A DNA stretch of 64,000 nucleotides, taken from Rhizobium sp. 16-449-1b (lineage in GTDB: Bacteria; Pseudomonadota; Alphaproteobacteria; Rhizobiales; Rhizobiaceae). The stretch spans positions 1-64,000 of the forward strand of contig NZ_JAGHMH010000007.1 of the NCBI RefSeq assembly GCF_017741935.1, written 5' to 3'. This document shows, piece after piece, positions 9,132 through 17,964 of the stretch. The position numbers were made by a program, and so were the translations under genes. Positions within the stretch are counted from its first letter, which is position 1; each line of letters starts with the position of its first letter. The notes beneath the pieces were generated by a model. That model was given only the letters and a program-made list of their open reading frames with translations. It did no database searches and had not been told where the DNA came from.

Positions 9132-10231
9132 TGGAGCGCCTCCCTGGCCTTGCCGGCAAATCGTCGTTCGAGACGGATGACAATCCATGCAACGGCAGCG
9201 ACGAACAGGCCGGAGCAGAGGAAGAGACCGGAGGTGCCGAGGATGGAACCAACCGTCACCGAGCCGAGATAGAGGATTTCGACGGCGAAGACCGTGTAGG
9301 CCAGATAGCGGACGGCGCCGTTGTCACGCCCCTGCAGCGCAATCGCCAGCACGGAGGCGGCGAGCGTGACGACGCCGAGCGGGAGAACCCATTTGCTGGC
9401 ATCGAGCTCGACATGCAGCAGGAACAGGCCAGTGACGGCAAGCAGGAAGGAATAGAAGGCAGGTGCGGCACCGGCGCCCTTGATCAGCGAGGACAGGCGC
9501 GCCACCGGCAGGCTGACCAGCACGAAGACCGCCATGCCGCCGATGACATAGATCAGCGCCAGCCACAGGTCGGAATTCAGCGTGTAGAGCCAGGCGAGCC
9601 AGCCAAGCAGCAGCAGATAGGCCAGATGGCGCACGCGGCCGGCGCCGGTATAGCGGACCAAGGCGACGACGATCGCCGCCATGACGGGTGCTGCCCATGA
9701 ATCAAGCGTCATCAGGCGCATATCGGAGCCACTGAGATAGAGGCCGAAGCTGCCCCAGGCGAGGAAGCCCGCCACGCCCGACACCACGCCCGAGCGGAAC
9801 AGAACGGCCGAGACCACCGCCATGGCGAACCAGAGATACATGACCGTCTGCTCATCGCCCGACAGGTGATACATCTGCCCGACCAGCGAGATGGCGCCGC
9901 CGAAGGTGAGCGTCCCTATGACGAGCAGCGCGTTGGCGGCGGCGATCTGGCCGCGGACAAGGGCAGCGCCGGCGCCGAGATGGACGGACCAGATCAGTGC
10001 GAGGATAAAGAACATCCTGACCAGACGCGGTATCGCCTCCCAGTTGGACGCGACCACCAGAAGAATGGCGGCGCCAAGCAGGATGGCGGCGAGGATCATC
10101 AGCACATTGCCGAGGCTGAAGCTTGCGGGACGCCCGTCATATTCCTTGAGCAGCGCATCGGCGGTTTGCTCGGTGAGCAACCCCTTGCCGACCCACTGCG
10201 ACAAATCCCTCTCCAGACGTCCGCGATACAT
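9128..10231 (-). CDS. DUF2157 domain polytopic membrane protein
   Basis: The 367-residue protein has a ~40-residue soluble N-terminus (the DUF2157 region) followed by about ten hydrophobic segments extending to the C-terminus, ending with a basic tail. It overlaps the GDYXXLXY gene by four bases, so the two form a tight two-gene unit. The biochemical role of DUF2157 proteins is not established. The start at 10231 gives the usual N-terminus; no strong RBS alternative was found. Confidence 0.85.
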   Translation of the reverse strand: MYRGRLERDLSQWVGKGLLTEQTADALLKEYDGRPASFSLGNVLMILAAILLGAAILLVVASNWEAIPRLVRMFFILALIWSVHLGAGAALVRGQIAAANALLVIGTLTFGGAISLVGQMYHLSGDEQTVMYLWFAMAVVSAVLFRSGVVSGVAGFLAWGSFGLYLSGSDMRLMTLDSWAAPVMAAIVVALVRYTGAGRVRHLAYLLLLGWLAWLYTLNSDLWLALIYVIGGMAVFVLVSLPVARLSSLIKGAGAAPAFYSFLLAVTGLFLLHVELDASKWVLPLGVVTLAASVLAIALQGRDNGAVRYLAYTVFAVEILYLGSVTVGSILGTSGLFLCSGLFVAAVAWIVIRLERRFAGKAREALQ

Positions 10232-10541
10232 GCCCTACCCCGCAAATCGCGCGCAAACAGCCCTCCGGCGCGCCTCATTTTCAACCTTATAGACGCGGTT
10301 TGGCGATTGAGGAAACGGCTCCTTGCGATTTCCTTCACAGACCCTTTCGGCACGGACATTCGGAGCTACCGTTAATCGCCCGGCAAGACTTTGCGCATAG
10401 GCTTCGTCATGCCATGCATATTGCGCATGGAGACGGCCAAGATACTGCATCGCACTCTTACTCAAAACCATTGAGCATGCGCGCAGCCGGGATGTACCCG
10501 GACCGGATTACCGGACGCCTTCGGATATGATTTCCGCCGAC
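10232..10541. other. 310-base stretch without a gene
   Basis: I see no supported coding sequence. It should carry the promoter of the minus-strand DUF2157 operon on its left and that of the plus-strand sRNA on its right. A short palindrome CCGGGATGTACCCGG lies around 10488-10502. Confidence 0.4.
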
Positions 10542-10667
10542 ATGATCGGGATTTGGATCTATCCTCCCCTCCAAACACCCCGATCGACCTGCAACATCCT
10601 CCTCCCCGTTGCCGGTCATACGTATGGACGCCCGCCGGATTGCGCATTCGGTGGGCGTCTTCGTTTT
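10542..10667 (+). ncRNA. Putative alpha-r14 family (NfeR1/smr14C-like) trans-acting sRNA
   Basis: Three consecutive hairpins match the described alpha-r14 layout. Hairpin 1 pairs GATCGGG (10544-10550) with CCCGATC (10579-10585) and TTTGGA with TCCAAA, exposing a loop with CCTCCCC. Hairpin 2 pairs GACC-t-GCAAC (10586-10595) with GTTGC-c-GGTC (10608-10617), exposing CCTCCTCCCC. Hairpin 3 (10627-10659) is an intrinsic terminator followed by a T-rich tail. The two loops carry anti-Shine-Dalgarno motifs, consistent with translational repression of mRNAs by base pairing at the RBS. The length (~126 nt) is near the 123 nt reported for NfeR1. The family assignment rests on recalled architecture, not alignment. 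Confidence 0.8.
10627..10667 (+). terminator. Intrinsic terminator of the putative sRNA
   Basis: An 11-bp stem (GACGCCCGCCG with CGGTGGGCGTC, one G-T pair) is followed by TTCGTTTT. No ORF ends here, which supports an RNA gene upstream. Confidence 0.85.
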
Positions 10668-10908
10668 ACCCTCCGCAGGGCAGCTCATACGCGCCGGCGC
10701 CGCTGGATTGCTCATTTTGCCTATTGATTGACCAGAACATGGCCAAATCGTGCGATTTACAGCTTGAGAAATGCAGCGGCTGCATATGTGCGTTGAATTC
10801 TTGTCTCTGTTAGCTCTTCGCAGTGCAATATATATTCAGCTCATCAAATAGAGGTCAGCGCCGATAGGCGGCAGCTGGCAGACGCAAGCCCTCGGAAAGG
10901 GGATCGAC

Positions 10909-11052
10909 ATGAACATTTCTCGCTCTTTCAACAACTGGCGCAAGTATCGTCAGACGGTTACCGAACTCGGCCGCATGACCAACCGCGAATTGCACGACCT
11001 CGGCATCGACCGCGCCGACATCCAGCGCGTTGCTCGCGACGCCGTTCGCTAA
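10909..11052 (+). CDS. DUF1127 small protein (47 aa), copy 1
   Basis: This 47-residue basic protein begins MNISRSFNNW and contains the DUF1127 core: an aromatic/arginine segment (NWRKYRQT), an L-x-x-[ML]-[ST]-x-[RH]-x-L segment (RMTNRELHDLGI) and a terminal Asp-Ile-x-x-Val-Ala pattern. It is too short for ordinary ORF cut-offs. A GGAAAGGGGATC element lies just upstream of the ATG. Family members in Rhizobiales have been linked to phosphate and carbon metabolism and to RNA turnover, but there is no firm molecular role. It is followed by its own terminator. The second copy at 11361 shares length and organisation. Confidence 0.88.
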   Translation: MNISRSFNNWRKYRQTVTELGRMTNRELHDLGIDRADIQRVARDAVR

Positions 11053-11360
11053 TATCTTCGCTGATCTCAGGGCGGTTCGCTTCCTCCCAAGCCGATCGCC
11101 TCACCAAGACGCCCGCTGCCACCAGGCAACGGGCGTTTTCTTTTGTCTTAACGCCTCATTAACGCCTGGGTTGCGCCGTACCCAAGTATTCCGCCTGCTC
11201 AAAAAGTGACACTTGCGCTTTATCTGTGCATCGTACTGCACAATTGCATGGCAGGAGCCTAATAAATGCACTGCACAATATGACCGGGATCACCTATATC
11301 AGCGTCAACCACTGAGACGGCAATCGCGCCGCTCACTGAACTGATTTTGAGGAACTACCC
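11053..11360 (+). promoter_or_regulatory. Intergenic region between the two DUF1127 genes, with repeated TGCA-rich motif
   Basis: Besides the terminator of copy 1, this 308-base stretch holds two copies of ACTGCACAAT, at about 11233-11242 and 11269-11278. Upstream of copy 1, the segment GCAGTGCAAT (near 10820) is similar. Shared motifs upstream of both DUF1127 genes suggest a common regulator. In Brucella and Agrobacterium the LysR protein VtlR/LsrB is known to activate DUF1127 mini-genes, so it is a candidate. This is inference. Confidence 0.4.
11109..11144 (+). terminator. Terminator after DUF1127 copy 1
   Basis: The hairpin ACGCCCG-cTGCC / GGCA-a-CGGGCGT is followed by TTTTCTTTT, about 55 bases after the stop codon. 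Confidence 0.88.
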
Positions 11361-11504
11361 ATGAACCCGATCCGCATTGCAAAGAGCTGGATTAGCTACC
11401 GCCGTACCCTGAGCGAACTCGGCAGCCTCTCCAACCAGGCCCTCGCCGACATCGGCGTAAGCCGCTACCAGATCCACAACATCGCTTCGCGCGCTTTCCG
11501 CTAA
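11361..11504 (+). CDS. DUF1127 small protein (47 aa), copy 2
   Basis: This is a second 47-residue DUF1127 protein, beginning MNPIRIAKSW. It has the same organisation as copy 1: an N-terminal basic aromatic segment (SWISYRRT), a central L-SNQALADIGV segment and a C-terminal R-Y-Q-I-H-N-I-A pattern. The RBS is GAGGAA, about 8 bases before the ATG. It is flanked by its own terminator. Identity with copy 1 is partial, so the two are paralogues rather than a recent duplication. Confidence 0.88.
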   Translation: MNPIRIAKSWISYRRTLSELGSLSNQALADIGVSRYQIHNIASRAFR

Positions 11505-11526
11505 TAGCGGAACGCCTGAAACACCC

Positions 11527-11553
11527 AAAACGGCGCCTTTACGGCGCCGTTTT
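11527..11553 (+). terminator. Terminator after DUF1127 copy 2
   Basis: A perfect hairpin AAAACGGCGCC / GGCGCCGTTTT with a four-base loop lies 22 bases after the stop codon. The A/T flanks are symmetrical, so it can also serve the minus-strand LysR gene that ends at 11580. Confidence 0.9.
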
Positions 11554-11579
11554 CGCGTTTGGGGCTACACCTTCCCCAC

Positions 11580-12467
11580 CTACATCTCCAACGCCCGCAA
11601 TTTCGCCACCGCGAAATCCACGAAGGCCCGTGTCTTGGCCGAGACGTGGCGGCCCTCCGCATGAACCACATGGATCGGCAGCGGCGGTTCCTCGTAGTCT
11701 TCGAGCGTCAACCGCAGCTGGCCAGCGGCGACGTGACGGCTGACCTGGTACGACAGCGGGCGGGATAGTCCCCAGCCGGTGACCGAGGCGGCGATCGCGG
11801 CGTCGACCGTGTTGCAATAGAGGCGCGGATGGAGCGTTGCGGCGGCGCCGTCGGGGGCGAAGTGCCAGTCGAGCGGCGCCGACGAGCCGGTGTTGACGAT
11901 GGTGGCGTGGTTGGCGAGATCGGCGGGTGTGTTGGGTTCGCCGTGGCGCTCGAAATAGGAGGGCGCGCCGCAGACGACGCGGCGCACGCTGCCCACCTTG
12001 ATCGCCGTCTGGTCGGAATCCTGCAGGCGGCCGATGCGGATCGCAACGTCGATCCCCTCCTCCACCAGGCTGACAATCCTATCGAACAAGAGCACACGGC
12101 CGGTCACGCCCTTATGGATATCGAGAAACTCGGTCATGACAGGCATGATATGCAGCTGCCCGAACTGCACCGGCGCGGTGATCGTCAGCATGCCTGATGG
12201 CGTCGCGTGCGAGCCGCCGGCGGAAGCCTCGGCTTCGTCGATCTCGGCGAGAATGCGCTTGCAATCATCGGCATAGCGCCGGCCGGCCTCGGTCAGGTTC
12301 ACCGATCGTGTCGACCGCACGAAGAGGCGCGCGCCGGTGGCGTCCTCGAGAAAAGCCACGGCGCGGGTGACGGCGGGCGGGCTCATATGCAGCTGGCGCG
12401 CCGCTTCCGCGAAGCTTGCCGTTTCAGACACTCGCACCAGAACTTTCATGCATTGAAGCCGATCCAT
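11580..12467 (-). CDS. LysR-family transcriptional regulator
   Basis: This 295-residue LTTR has an N-terminal winged helix-turn-helix (residues 1-60, motif FAEAARQLHMSPPAVTRAV) and a C-terminal periplasmic-binding-protein-like effector domain (~90-295). It is transcribed divergently from the GST and oxidoreductase genes across a 108-base gap. In this family, that arrangement usually means the LysR protein controls its divergent neighbours and itself. The sequence does not reveal the effector. The two downstream enzymes (GST and a redox fusion) suggest a response to electrophiles or redox-active compounds. Confidence 0.93.
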   Translation of the reverse strand: MDRLQCMKVLVRVSETASFAEAARQLHMSPPAVTRAVAFLEDATGARLFVRSTRSVNLTEAGRRYADDCKRILAEIDEAEASAGGSHATPSGMLTITAPVQFGQLHIMPVMTEFLDIHKGVTGRVLLFDRIVSLVEEGIDVAIRIGRLQDSDQTAIKVGSVRRVVCGAPSYFERHGEPNTPADLANHATIVNTGSSAPLDWHFAPDGAAATLHPRLYCNTVDAAIAASVTGWGLSRPLSYQVSRHVAAGQLRLTLEDYEEPPLPIHVVHAEGRHVSAKTRAFVDFAVAKLRALEM

Positions 12468-12575
12468 ATCGCCGCCTTTATTCCATCCAGAGAAACAGTG
12501 CCTTTCTCATAATCGAAATTCCATACGAAATCAGGAACAATTATTCTCTCCCCAATATCAACGGAGACCAGTTCC

Positions 12576-13190
12576 ATGAAGCTCTATTCGCACCCGCTTT
12601 CGGGTCACGCCCACCGCGCCTGCCTGTTCATCTCGCTTGCCGGGATCGACGCCGAGATTGTCGACATCGATCTCGCCGGTGGCGAGCACAAGAAGCCCGC
12701 TTTCCTGGCGCTCAACCCGTTCGGGCAGATCCCCGTTCTCGACGACGACGGGCTGGTGCTTGCGGATTCGAATGCGATCCTGGTCTACCTCGCCAAGAAG
12801 CATGCGCCGGACTGGCTGCCTGAGGATGCCGTGGGCGCCGCTGCCGTTCAACGCTGGCTTTCGGTGGCTGCCGGCGAGATCGCCTATGGCCCCGCCGCCG
12901 CGCGGCTGGTCACGGTGTTCGGCGCGAGCTTCGACACCGAAGAGGTGATCGGACGCGCGCACCGTATTCTGGCGCTGATCGATGCGGAGCTGGCCGGCAA
13001 GGCATGGATCGCGGCGGATCGGCCGACGATCGCCGACGTCGCGCTCTACAGCTATATCGCCCGCGCGCCGGAGGGGAATGTCGATCGCTTCCGCTACGGC
13101 AATGTCAGCGCCTGGCTGAAGCGCATGGAAGCACTGCCGGGCTTCCGGCCATTCCAGAAGACGGCGATCGGCATTCCCGACGCGGCCTGA
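12576..13190 (+). CDS. Glutathione S-transferase family protein
   Basis: The 204-residue GST has an N-terminal thioredoxin-fold domain (1-78). In it, the NPFGQIPVL segment with cis-Pro and the DSNAILVYL segment form the glutathione site. An all-helical C-terminal domain follows. The early catalytic residue is probably Ser9 (HPLSGHAHR), as in theta/beta-like bacterial GSTs. It conjugates glutathione to electrophiles in the cytoplasm; the substrate is unknown. It lies 108 bases from the divergent LysR gene and 51 bases ahead of the oxidoreductase fusion, probably co-transcribed with it. Confidence 0.92.
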   Translation: MKLYSHPLSGHAHRACLFISLAGIDAEIVDIDLAGGEHKKPAFLALNPFGQIPVLDDDGLVLADSNAILVYLAKKHAPDWLPEDAVGAAAVQRWLSVAAGEIAYGPAAARLVTVFGASFDTEEVIGRAHRILALIDAELAGKAWIAADRPTIADVALYSYIARAPEGNVDRFRYGNVSAWLKRMEALPGFRPFQKTAIGIPDAA

Positions 13191-13241
13191 GACAGGCCAC
13201 GCGCCGCCGCCGACCCTTACAGATCCACGAAGGAGAATGTC

Positions 13242-15314
13242 ATGCTTGCCTTGAAGCAGACGGAAAAGCCTTCCCCGTGGCATGACGGGGAGATTGCCCT
13301 GCAGGAAAAGGCCGGCGTCGCGGCGCGCATGAAGGATGTGGGCGCGCGCGTGCTGCGCGACCACCTGATCGACCAGCACCGCCAGTTCTACCCGCAGCTG
13401 CCCTTCATCGTGCTCGGCACGGTGGATGCCGATGGTGACGCCTGGGCGACGCTGCGGGCGAACTATCCTGGTTTCCTCGACAGCCCGGATGTGCACACGC
13501 TGAGCGTCAAGCTTGCGCGCGAGCCCGCCGATCCGGCCGATCGGGGGATGGAGGATGGCGATGCGATCGGCATGCTCGGGATCGAGCTGCAGACGCGCCG
13601 GCGCAACCGGCTGAACGGCACGATCGCACGCAAGGTGGCGGATCGCTTCGATGTCACCGTCGGCCAGTCTTACGGTAACTGCCCGCAATATATCCAGCTG
13701 CGCGATTTCGGCTTCAGCCGCGAGCCTGAAGTCTCCTCTGCCGTGTCGCCCGCCGTTTCGGAGGCGCTAGATGCGCGGGCGATGGCGCTGATCTCGAAAT
13801 CGGATACGTTTTTCGTGGCCTCCTATGCCGATCGCGAAGATGGCGAGCGGCAAGTGGATGTTTCGCACCGGGGTGGCAAGCCGGGCTTCGTGCGGATCGG
13901 CGAGGATGGGGCTCTGACGATCCCCGACTTCGCCGGCAATCTGTTCTTCAACACGCTCGGCAATATTCTCATCAATGGCCGCGCCGGTCTTGTCTTCGTC
14001 GATTTCGACAGCGGCGACCTGCTCCAATTGTCGGGTGATGCCGAGGTCGTTCTGGATTCGCCGGAGATCGCCGCATTCCAGGGGGCGGAGCGTCTGTGGC
14101 GCTTCCGGCCGCGTCGGGTCGTCTACCGGGCGGATGCGCTGCCGCTTCGGTGGAATTCGCGCGCCGACGGGCAATCACCGAACGCGCTGATGACCGGCGA
14201 CTGGAAGGCGGCGGCCGGGCGCATCAGCGCCGCCGAGATGGCGAGCCGCTGGCGGCCGCTGCGGGTGGCACGGATTGTCGATGAGAGCTCGGGCATCCGC
14301 TCGTTCCACCTGGAGCCGGTCGATGGCGGCGGGCTGATCGCGCATGCGGCCGGGCAATATCTGCCGATACGCGTGACTGTCCCCGGCGAGGATCGGCCGC
14401 TGATCCGGACCTACACGCTGTCGGTCGCGCCGTCCGACAACAAGTACCGCATCAGCGTGAAGCGGGAGGGCGTCGTCTCGCGTCACCTGCACGACAACAT
14501 CGGTGTCGGCGATATCATCGAGGCGCGCGCGCCGGGTGGTGCGTTCGGTATCGATGCGGCGGAGCCGAGGCCGGCGGTGATGCTGGCGGCCGGCATCGGT
14601 ATCACGCCCCTGCTCGCGATGTTGCGGCATGTCGTCTACGAGGGGTTTCGCAAGCGCGGGATGCGGCCGGTGTGGCTGTTTTATGCCGCGCACAGCAAGG
14701 GCGAACGTGCCTTTGACGATGAGATCGGGGCGCTTGTCGCGGCATCCGGTGGTGCCGTCCGGCTGGTCCGGCTGCTTGGTGATGTCTCCGGTGCGGTCGA
14801 GGGGCGAGACTATGACGCGCAGGGGCGGATCGACATGGCGTTGCTGCGCGCCGTGCTGCCGTTCAACGATTACGACTTCTACCTCTGCGGCCCGCCGGGC
14901 TTCATGCAGTCGGTCTATGACGGGCTGCGTGGGCTGAACGTCGCGGATAGCAGGATCCATGCCGAGGCGTTTGGCGTGGCATCGGTTGCGCGATCGGGTG
15001 GGGTACCGGCCGAGGTTGCCTCGGTGGAGGCTCGGGCGGCGGCGGATGTGCCGGTGCCTGTCTATTTCACGCTATCGGCCAAGGAGGCGCGGTGGGAGCC
15101 CGAGGGCGGCACATTGCTGGAGCTTGCCGAGGCGCGCGGGTTGCAGCCCGAGTTCAGCTGCCGGCTCGGCAATTGCGGCAGTTGCCGGACCAAGGTTCTG
15201 TCGGGCGCGGTTGCCTATACCAGGGAGCCGACGGCCGAGGTTGCCGACGACGAGGCTTTGATCTGTTGCGCGGTTCCGGCCAAGGGCGAGACCCGGCTGG
15301 AGCTCGATCTCTAG
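13242..15314 (+). CDS. PNPOx-like / FAD-NAD(P) reductase / 2Fe-2S ferredoxin fusion oxidoreductase
   Basis: The 690-residue three-part protein has an N-terminal pyridoxamine-phosphate-oxidase-like split barrel (~40-330). A ferredoxin-reductase module (~335-580) follows, with the FAD motif RTYTLSVAP, the NAD(P) motif AAGIGITPLLAML and the CGPPGFM signature. A plant-type ferredoxin domain (~600-690) carries the cluster motif C-x4-C-x2-C (FSCRLGNCGSC) and the distal Cys in ICCAVP. The order suggests electron flow NAD(P)H to FAD to 2Fe-2S, but the substrate is unknown. The ATG has a strong RBS (AAGGAGAA). It is co-transcribed with the GST and probably controlled by the divergent LysR. Confidence 0.88.
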   Translation: MLALKQTEKPSPWHDGEIALQEKAGVAARMKDVGARVLRDHLIDQHRQFYPQLPFIVLGTVDADGDAWATLRANYPGFLDSPDVHTLSVKLAREPADPADRGMEDGDAIGMLGIELQTRRRNRLNGTIARKVADRFDVTVGQSYGNCPQYIQLRDFGFSREPEVSSAVSPAVSEALDARAMALISKSDTFFVASYADREDGERQVDVSHRGGKPGFVRIGEDGALTIPDFAGNLFFNTLGNILINGRAGLVFVDFDSGDLLQLSGDAEVVLDSPEIAAFQGAERLWRFRPRRVVYRADALPLRWNSRADGQSPNALMTGDWKAAAGRISAAEMASRWRPLRVARIVDESSGIRSFHLEPVDGGGLIAHAAGQYLPIRVTVPGEDRPLIRTYTLSVAPSDNKYRISVKREGVVSRHLHDNIGVGDIIEARAPGGAFGIDAAEPRPAVMLAAGIGITPLLAMLRHVVYEGFRKRGMRPVWLFYAAHSKGERAFDDEIGALVAASGGAVRLVRLLGDVSGAVEGRDYDAQGRIDMALLRAVLPFNDYDFYLCGPPGFMQSVYDGLRGLNVADSRIHAEAFGVASVARSGGVPAEVASVEARAAADVPVPVYFTLSAKEARWEPEGGTLLELAEARGLQPEFSCRLGNCGSCRTKVLSGAVAYTREPTAEVADDEALICCAVPAKGETRLELDL

Positions 15315-15416
15315 AGAATGGTGGGGCGACCGAGGTACGACAGGTGCTGCTCAAATATCCGGTTTCCTGCCAATATCCAGTTTGCTGTCATGGCGCGGCG
15401 TGATAATCAGCCGCGC

Positions 15417-16850
15417 ATGACAAAGACCTCTTCCCATTCTCCCATCCACGTCGTCGGCGGCGGGCTCGCGGGCTCCGAAGCCGCGTGGCAGATCGCAAAC
15501 GCCGGCGTTCCTGTCATCCTGCACGAGATGCGCGGCGTGCGCGGCACCGATGCCCACAAGACGCACCACCTGGCCGAACTCGTCTGTTCCAACTCCTTCC
15601 GCTCGGACGATGCGACCGCCAATGCCGTCGGCGTCATCCATGCGGAAATGCGCATGGCCGGATCGCTGATCATGGCCTGCGCCGACAAGCATCAGGTTCC
15701 GGCCGGTGGCGCGCTGGCTGTCGATCGCGACGGGTTCTCGGAAGCCGTCACCCGCGCGGTGCACGATCATCCGCTGATATCAGTCGTTCGCGAAGAGATC
15801 ACCGGTCTTCCGCCGAAGGAGTGGGATCTGGCGATCGTCGCCACCGGCCCGCTGACGGCGCCGTCGCTTGCGAGCGCCATCCAGGCCGAGACGGGTGCCG
15901 ATGCGCTTGCCTTCTTCGACGCCATCGCGCCGATCGTCTACCGCGAGAGCATCGACATGGATATCTGCTGGTATCAGTCGCGCTACGACAAGGTCGGCCC
16001 CGGCGGCACGGGCAAGGATTACATCAACTGCCCGATGGACGAAGCGCAATACAATGCCTTCGTCGACGCGCTGATCGCCGGCGACACGGTCGGCTTCAAG
16101 GAATGGGAAGGCACGCCCTATTTCGACGGCTGCCTGCCGATCGAGATCATGGCCGAGCGCGGCCGCGAGACGCTGCGCCATGGGCCGATGAAGCCGATGG
16201 GGCTGACGAATGCGCATAACCCTACGGTGAAGGCCTATGCCGTCGTGCAGCTGCGACAGGACAATGCGCTCGGCACGCTCTACAACATGGTCGGCTTCCA
16301 GACGAAGTTGAAATACGGCGCGCAAACCGAGATCCTCAAGATGATCCCAGGGCTGCAGAATGCCGAATTCGCGCGTCTCGGCGGCCTGCACCGCAACACC
16401 TATATCAACTCGCCGACGCTGCTCGACGGCTCGCTGACGCTGAAATCGCGGCCGGGCCTGCGCTTCGCGGGCCAGATCACCGGCTGCGAAGGCTATGTCG
16501 AGAGCGCCAGCGTCGGCCTGCTCGCGGGTCGGTTCGCGGCTGCCGAACGCAAGGGCGAGACGGTATCGCTGCCGCCTGCGACGACCGCGCTCGGTTCGCT
16601 GCTCGGCCATATCACCGGCGGGCATATCAGCAATGACGAGGAACCGGGCAAGCGCTCATTCCAGCCGATGAACATCAACTTCGGACTGTTCCCGGAGCTC
16701 GAGCCGGGCTCGATCGTCAAGCCGGAGGGCGTGAAGCGCTTCCGCGGCAAGGACAAGACGATCATGAAGCGGCAGCTGATCGCCAAGCGGGCGCTGAGCG
16801 ACTGCGCGACCTGGCTCGGCGATACAACGCCGGTGGCGAAGACAGCCTGA
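15417..16850 (+). CDS. trmFO: Methylenetetrahydrofolate-tRNA-(uracil-5-)-methyltransferase TrmFO
   Basis: This FAD enzyme makes 5-methyluridine at tRNA position 54 using methylenetetrahydrofolate as carbon donor. The N-terminal FAD-binding motif [11 protein letters not shown] lies at residues ~11-21. Conserved TrmFO segments include [25 protein letters not shown] and [16 protein letters not shown] [11 protein letters not shown]. From the ATG at 15417 the product is 477 residues, typical for rhizobial TrmFO. Upstream in-frame starts (15318, 15390) would add non-conserved sequence. It is separated from the upstream oxidoreductase by ~100 bases. Confidence 0.95.
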   Translation: MTKTSSHSPIHVVGGGLAGSEAAWQIANAGVPVILHEMRGVRGTDAHKTHHLAELVCSNSFRSDDATANAVGVIHAEMRMAGSLIMACADKHQVPAGGALAVDRDGFSEAVTRAVHDHPLISVVREEITGLPPKEWDLAIVATGPLTAPSLASAIQAETGADALAFFDAIAPIVYRESIDMDICWYQSRYDKVGPGGTGKDYINCPMDEAQYNAFVDALIAGDTVGFKEWEGTPYFDGCLPIEIMAERGRETLRHGPMKPMGLTNAHNPTVKAYAVVQLRQDNALGTLYNMVGFQTKLKYGAQTEILKMIPGLQNAEFARLGGLHRNTYINSPTLLDGSLTLKSRPGLRFAGQITGCEGYVESASVGLLAGRFAAAERKGETVSLPPATTALGSLLGHITGGHISNDEEPGKRSFQPMNINFGLFPELEPGSIVKPEGVKRFRGKDKTIMKRQLIAKRALSDCATWLGDTTPVAKTA

Positions 16851-16881
16851 TCAGGCCACTCTGTTCACAAGCCAAGACAGG

Positions 16882-17919
16882 TCAGTGGGTGACCGGCCCG
16901 TTGGCCTTCTTCCAGGCGTCGATGCCGCCTTCGATGTGGCAGGCGGATGCGATGCCGGCGTCGTGCGCGGCCTGGACGGCCATGGCGGAGCGTTCACCGA
17001 AGGCGCAGTAGAAGACCAGGCGCTTGGTCGTGGATACGCCGAGTTCGTGCAGAACGCCGCCGGCGCCGATACTTTCAGCGAGCGCCGGATAGGGAAAATG
17101 CAGCGATGACGGGATGACGCCATGGCGCTGGCGTTCGCTGTCCTCGCGAAGGTCGATCAGCGCCACATCGGGCCTGCCCATGAGATCGAAGACCTGTCGG
17201 ACGCTCAATGACCATCCGTGGCTGTCGACGTCGTGATGATCCATGCCGATCTTCATGTTGGCCGGAACCGCCACGTCCATCATCTTCGGATTGGCAAGCT
17301 TCAGATTGTTCATCAGATCGGCATATTCATCGGCCGAGCGCACCTGCAGGCGCGGGTTGAAGGCTTTCTCCTCGCCGATCGTCGAGACCGTGTCGCCCTT
17401 GTAGTCGTGGGCGGGGTAGACGAGCGTCGTATCCGGCAGTTTCAAAAGGCGGCCGAAGATGGATTCGAACTGGGCGCGCGGATCGCCGTTCTGGAAATCG
17501 GTGCGGCCTGTGCCGCGGATCAGAAGCGTGTCGCCGGTGAAGACACGGTCGGGAAGGACGAAGCTGTAGCTATCGTCGGTATGGCCGGGCGTATAGATGA
17601 CATCGAGCGACAGGCCCTCGATCGTCAGCCTGTCGTTGTCGGACAGACGCATCGAGACGACATCGGCCTTGGTCTGCTCGCCCATGACGGTTGTGCAGTG
17701 GGTCTTGTCGCGCAAGGCGCCAAGACCGGTGATGTGATCGGCGTGCAGATGCGTGTCCACGGCCTTGACCAGCTTCAGGTCGAGTTCATGGATAAGCTGC
17801 AGGTAGCGATCGACCTTCTCCAGGACCGGATCGATGATCAGCGCCTCCCCGCCCCGCCTGCTTGCCATCAGGTAGGAGTAGGTACTGGATGCGGGGTCGA
17901 AAAGCTGACGGAAGATCAT
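16882..17919 (-). CDS. MBL-fold persulfide dioxygenase fused to rhodanese
   Basis: The 345-residue protein joins an ETHE1-type metallo-beta-lactamase domain (1-~225) to a C-terminal rhodanese domain (~245-345). The MBL part has the iron ligands THLHADHITG, the GHTDD segment and PAHDY. The rhodanese loop is FYCAFGERS, with the catalytic Cys. ETHE1-like enzymes oxidise glutathione persulfide to sulfite, and the fused rhodanese can combine sulfite with persulfide. I infer cytoplasmic sulfide/persulfide detoxification. The RBS GGAGGCG precedes the ATG. The peroxiredoxin gene lies 45 bases upstream on the same strand, so the two form a likely redox-sulfur operon. Confidence 0.9.
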   Translation of the reverse strand: MIFRQLFDPASSTYSYLMASRRGGEALIIDPVLEKVDRYLQLIHELDLKLVKAVDTHLHADHITGLGALRDKTHCTTVMGEQTKADVVSMRLSDNDRLTIEGLSLDVIYTPGHTDDSYSFVLPDRVFTGDTLLIRGTGRTDFQNGDPRAQFESIFGRLLKLPDTTLVYPAHDYKGDTVSTIGEEKAFNPRLQVRSADEYADLMNNLKLANPKMMDVAVPANMKIGMDHHDVDSHGWSLSVRQVFDLMGRPDVALIDLREDSERQRHGVIPSSLHFPYPALAESIGAGGVLHELGVSTTKRLVFYCAFGERSAMAVQAAHDAGIASACHIEGGIDAWKKANGPVTH

Positions 17920-17964
17920 CTTCGCCTCCTGCGTTCTGTCTGAGATCGATGTCCCGCGTCGGGC

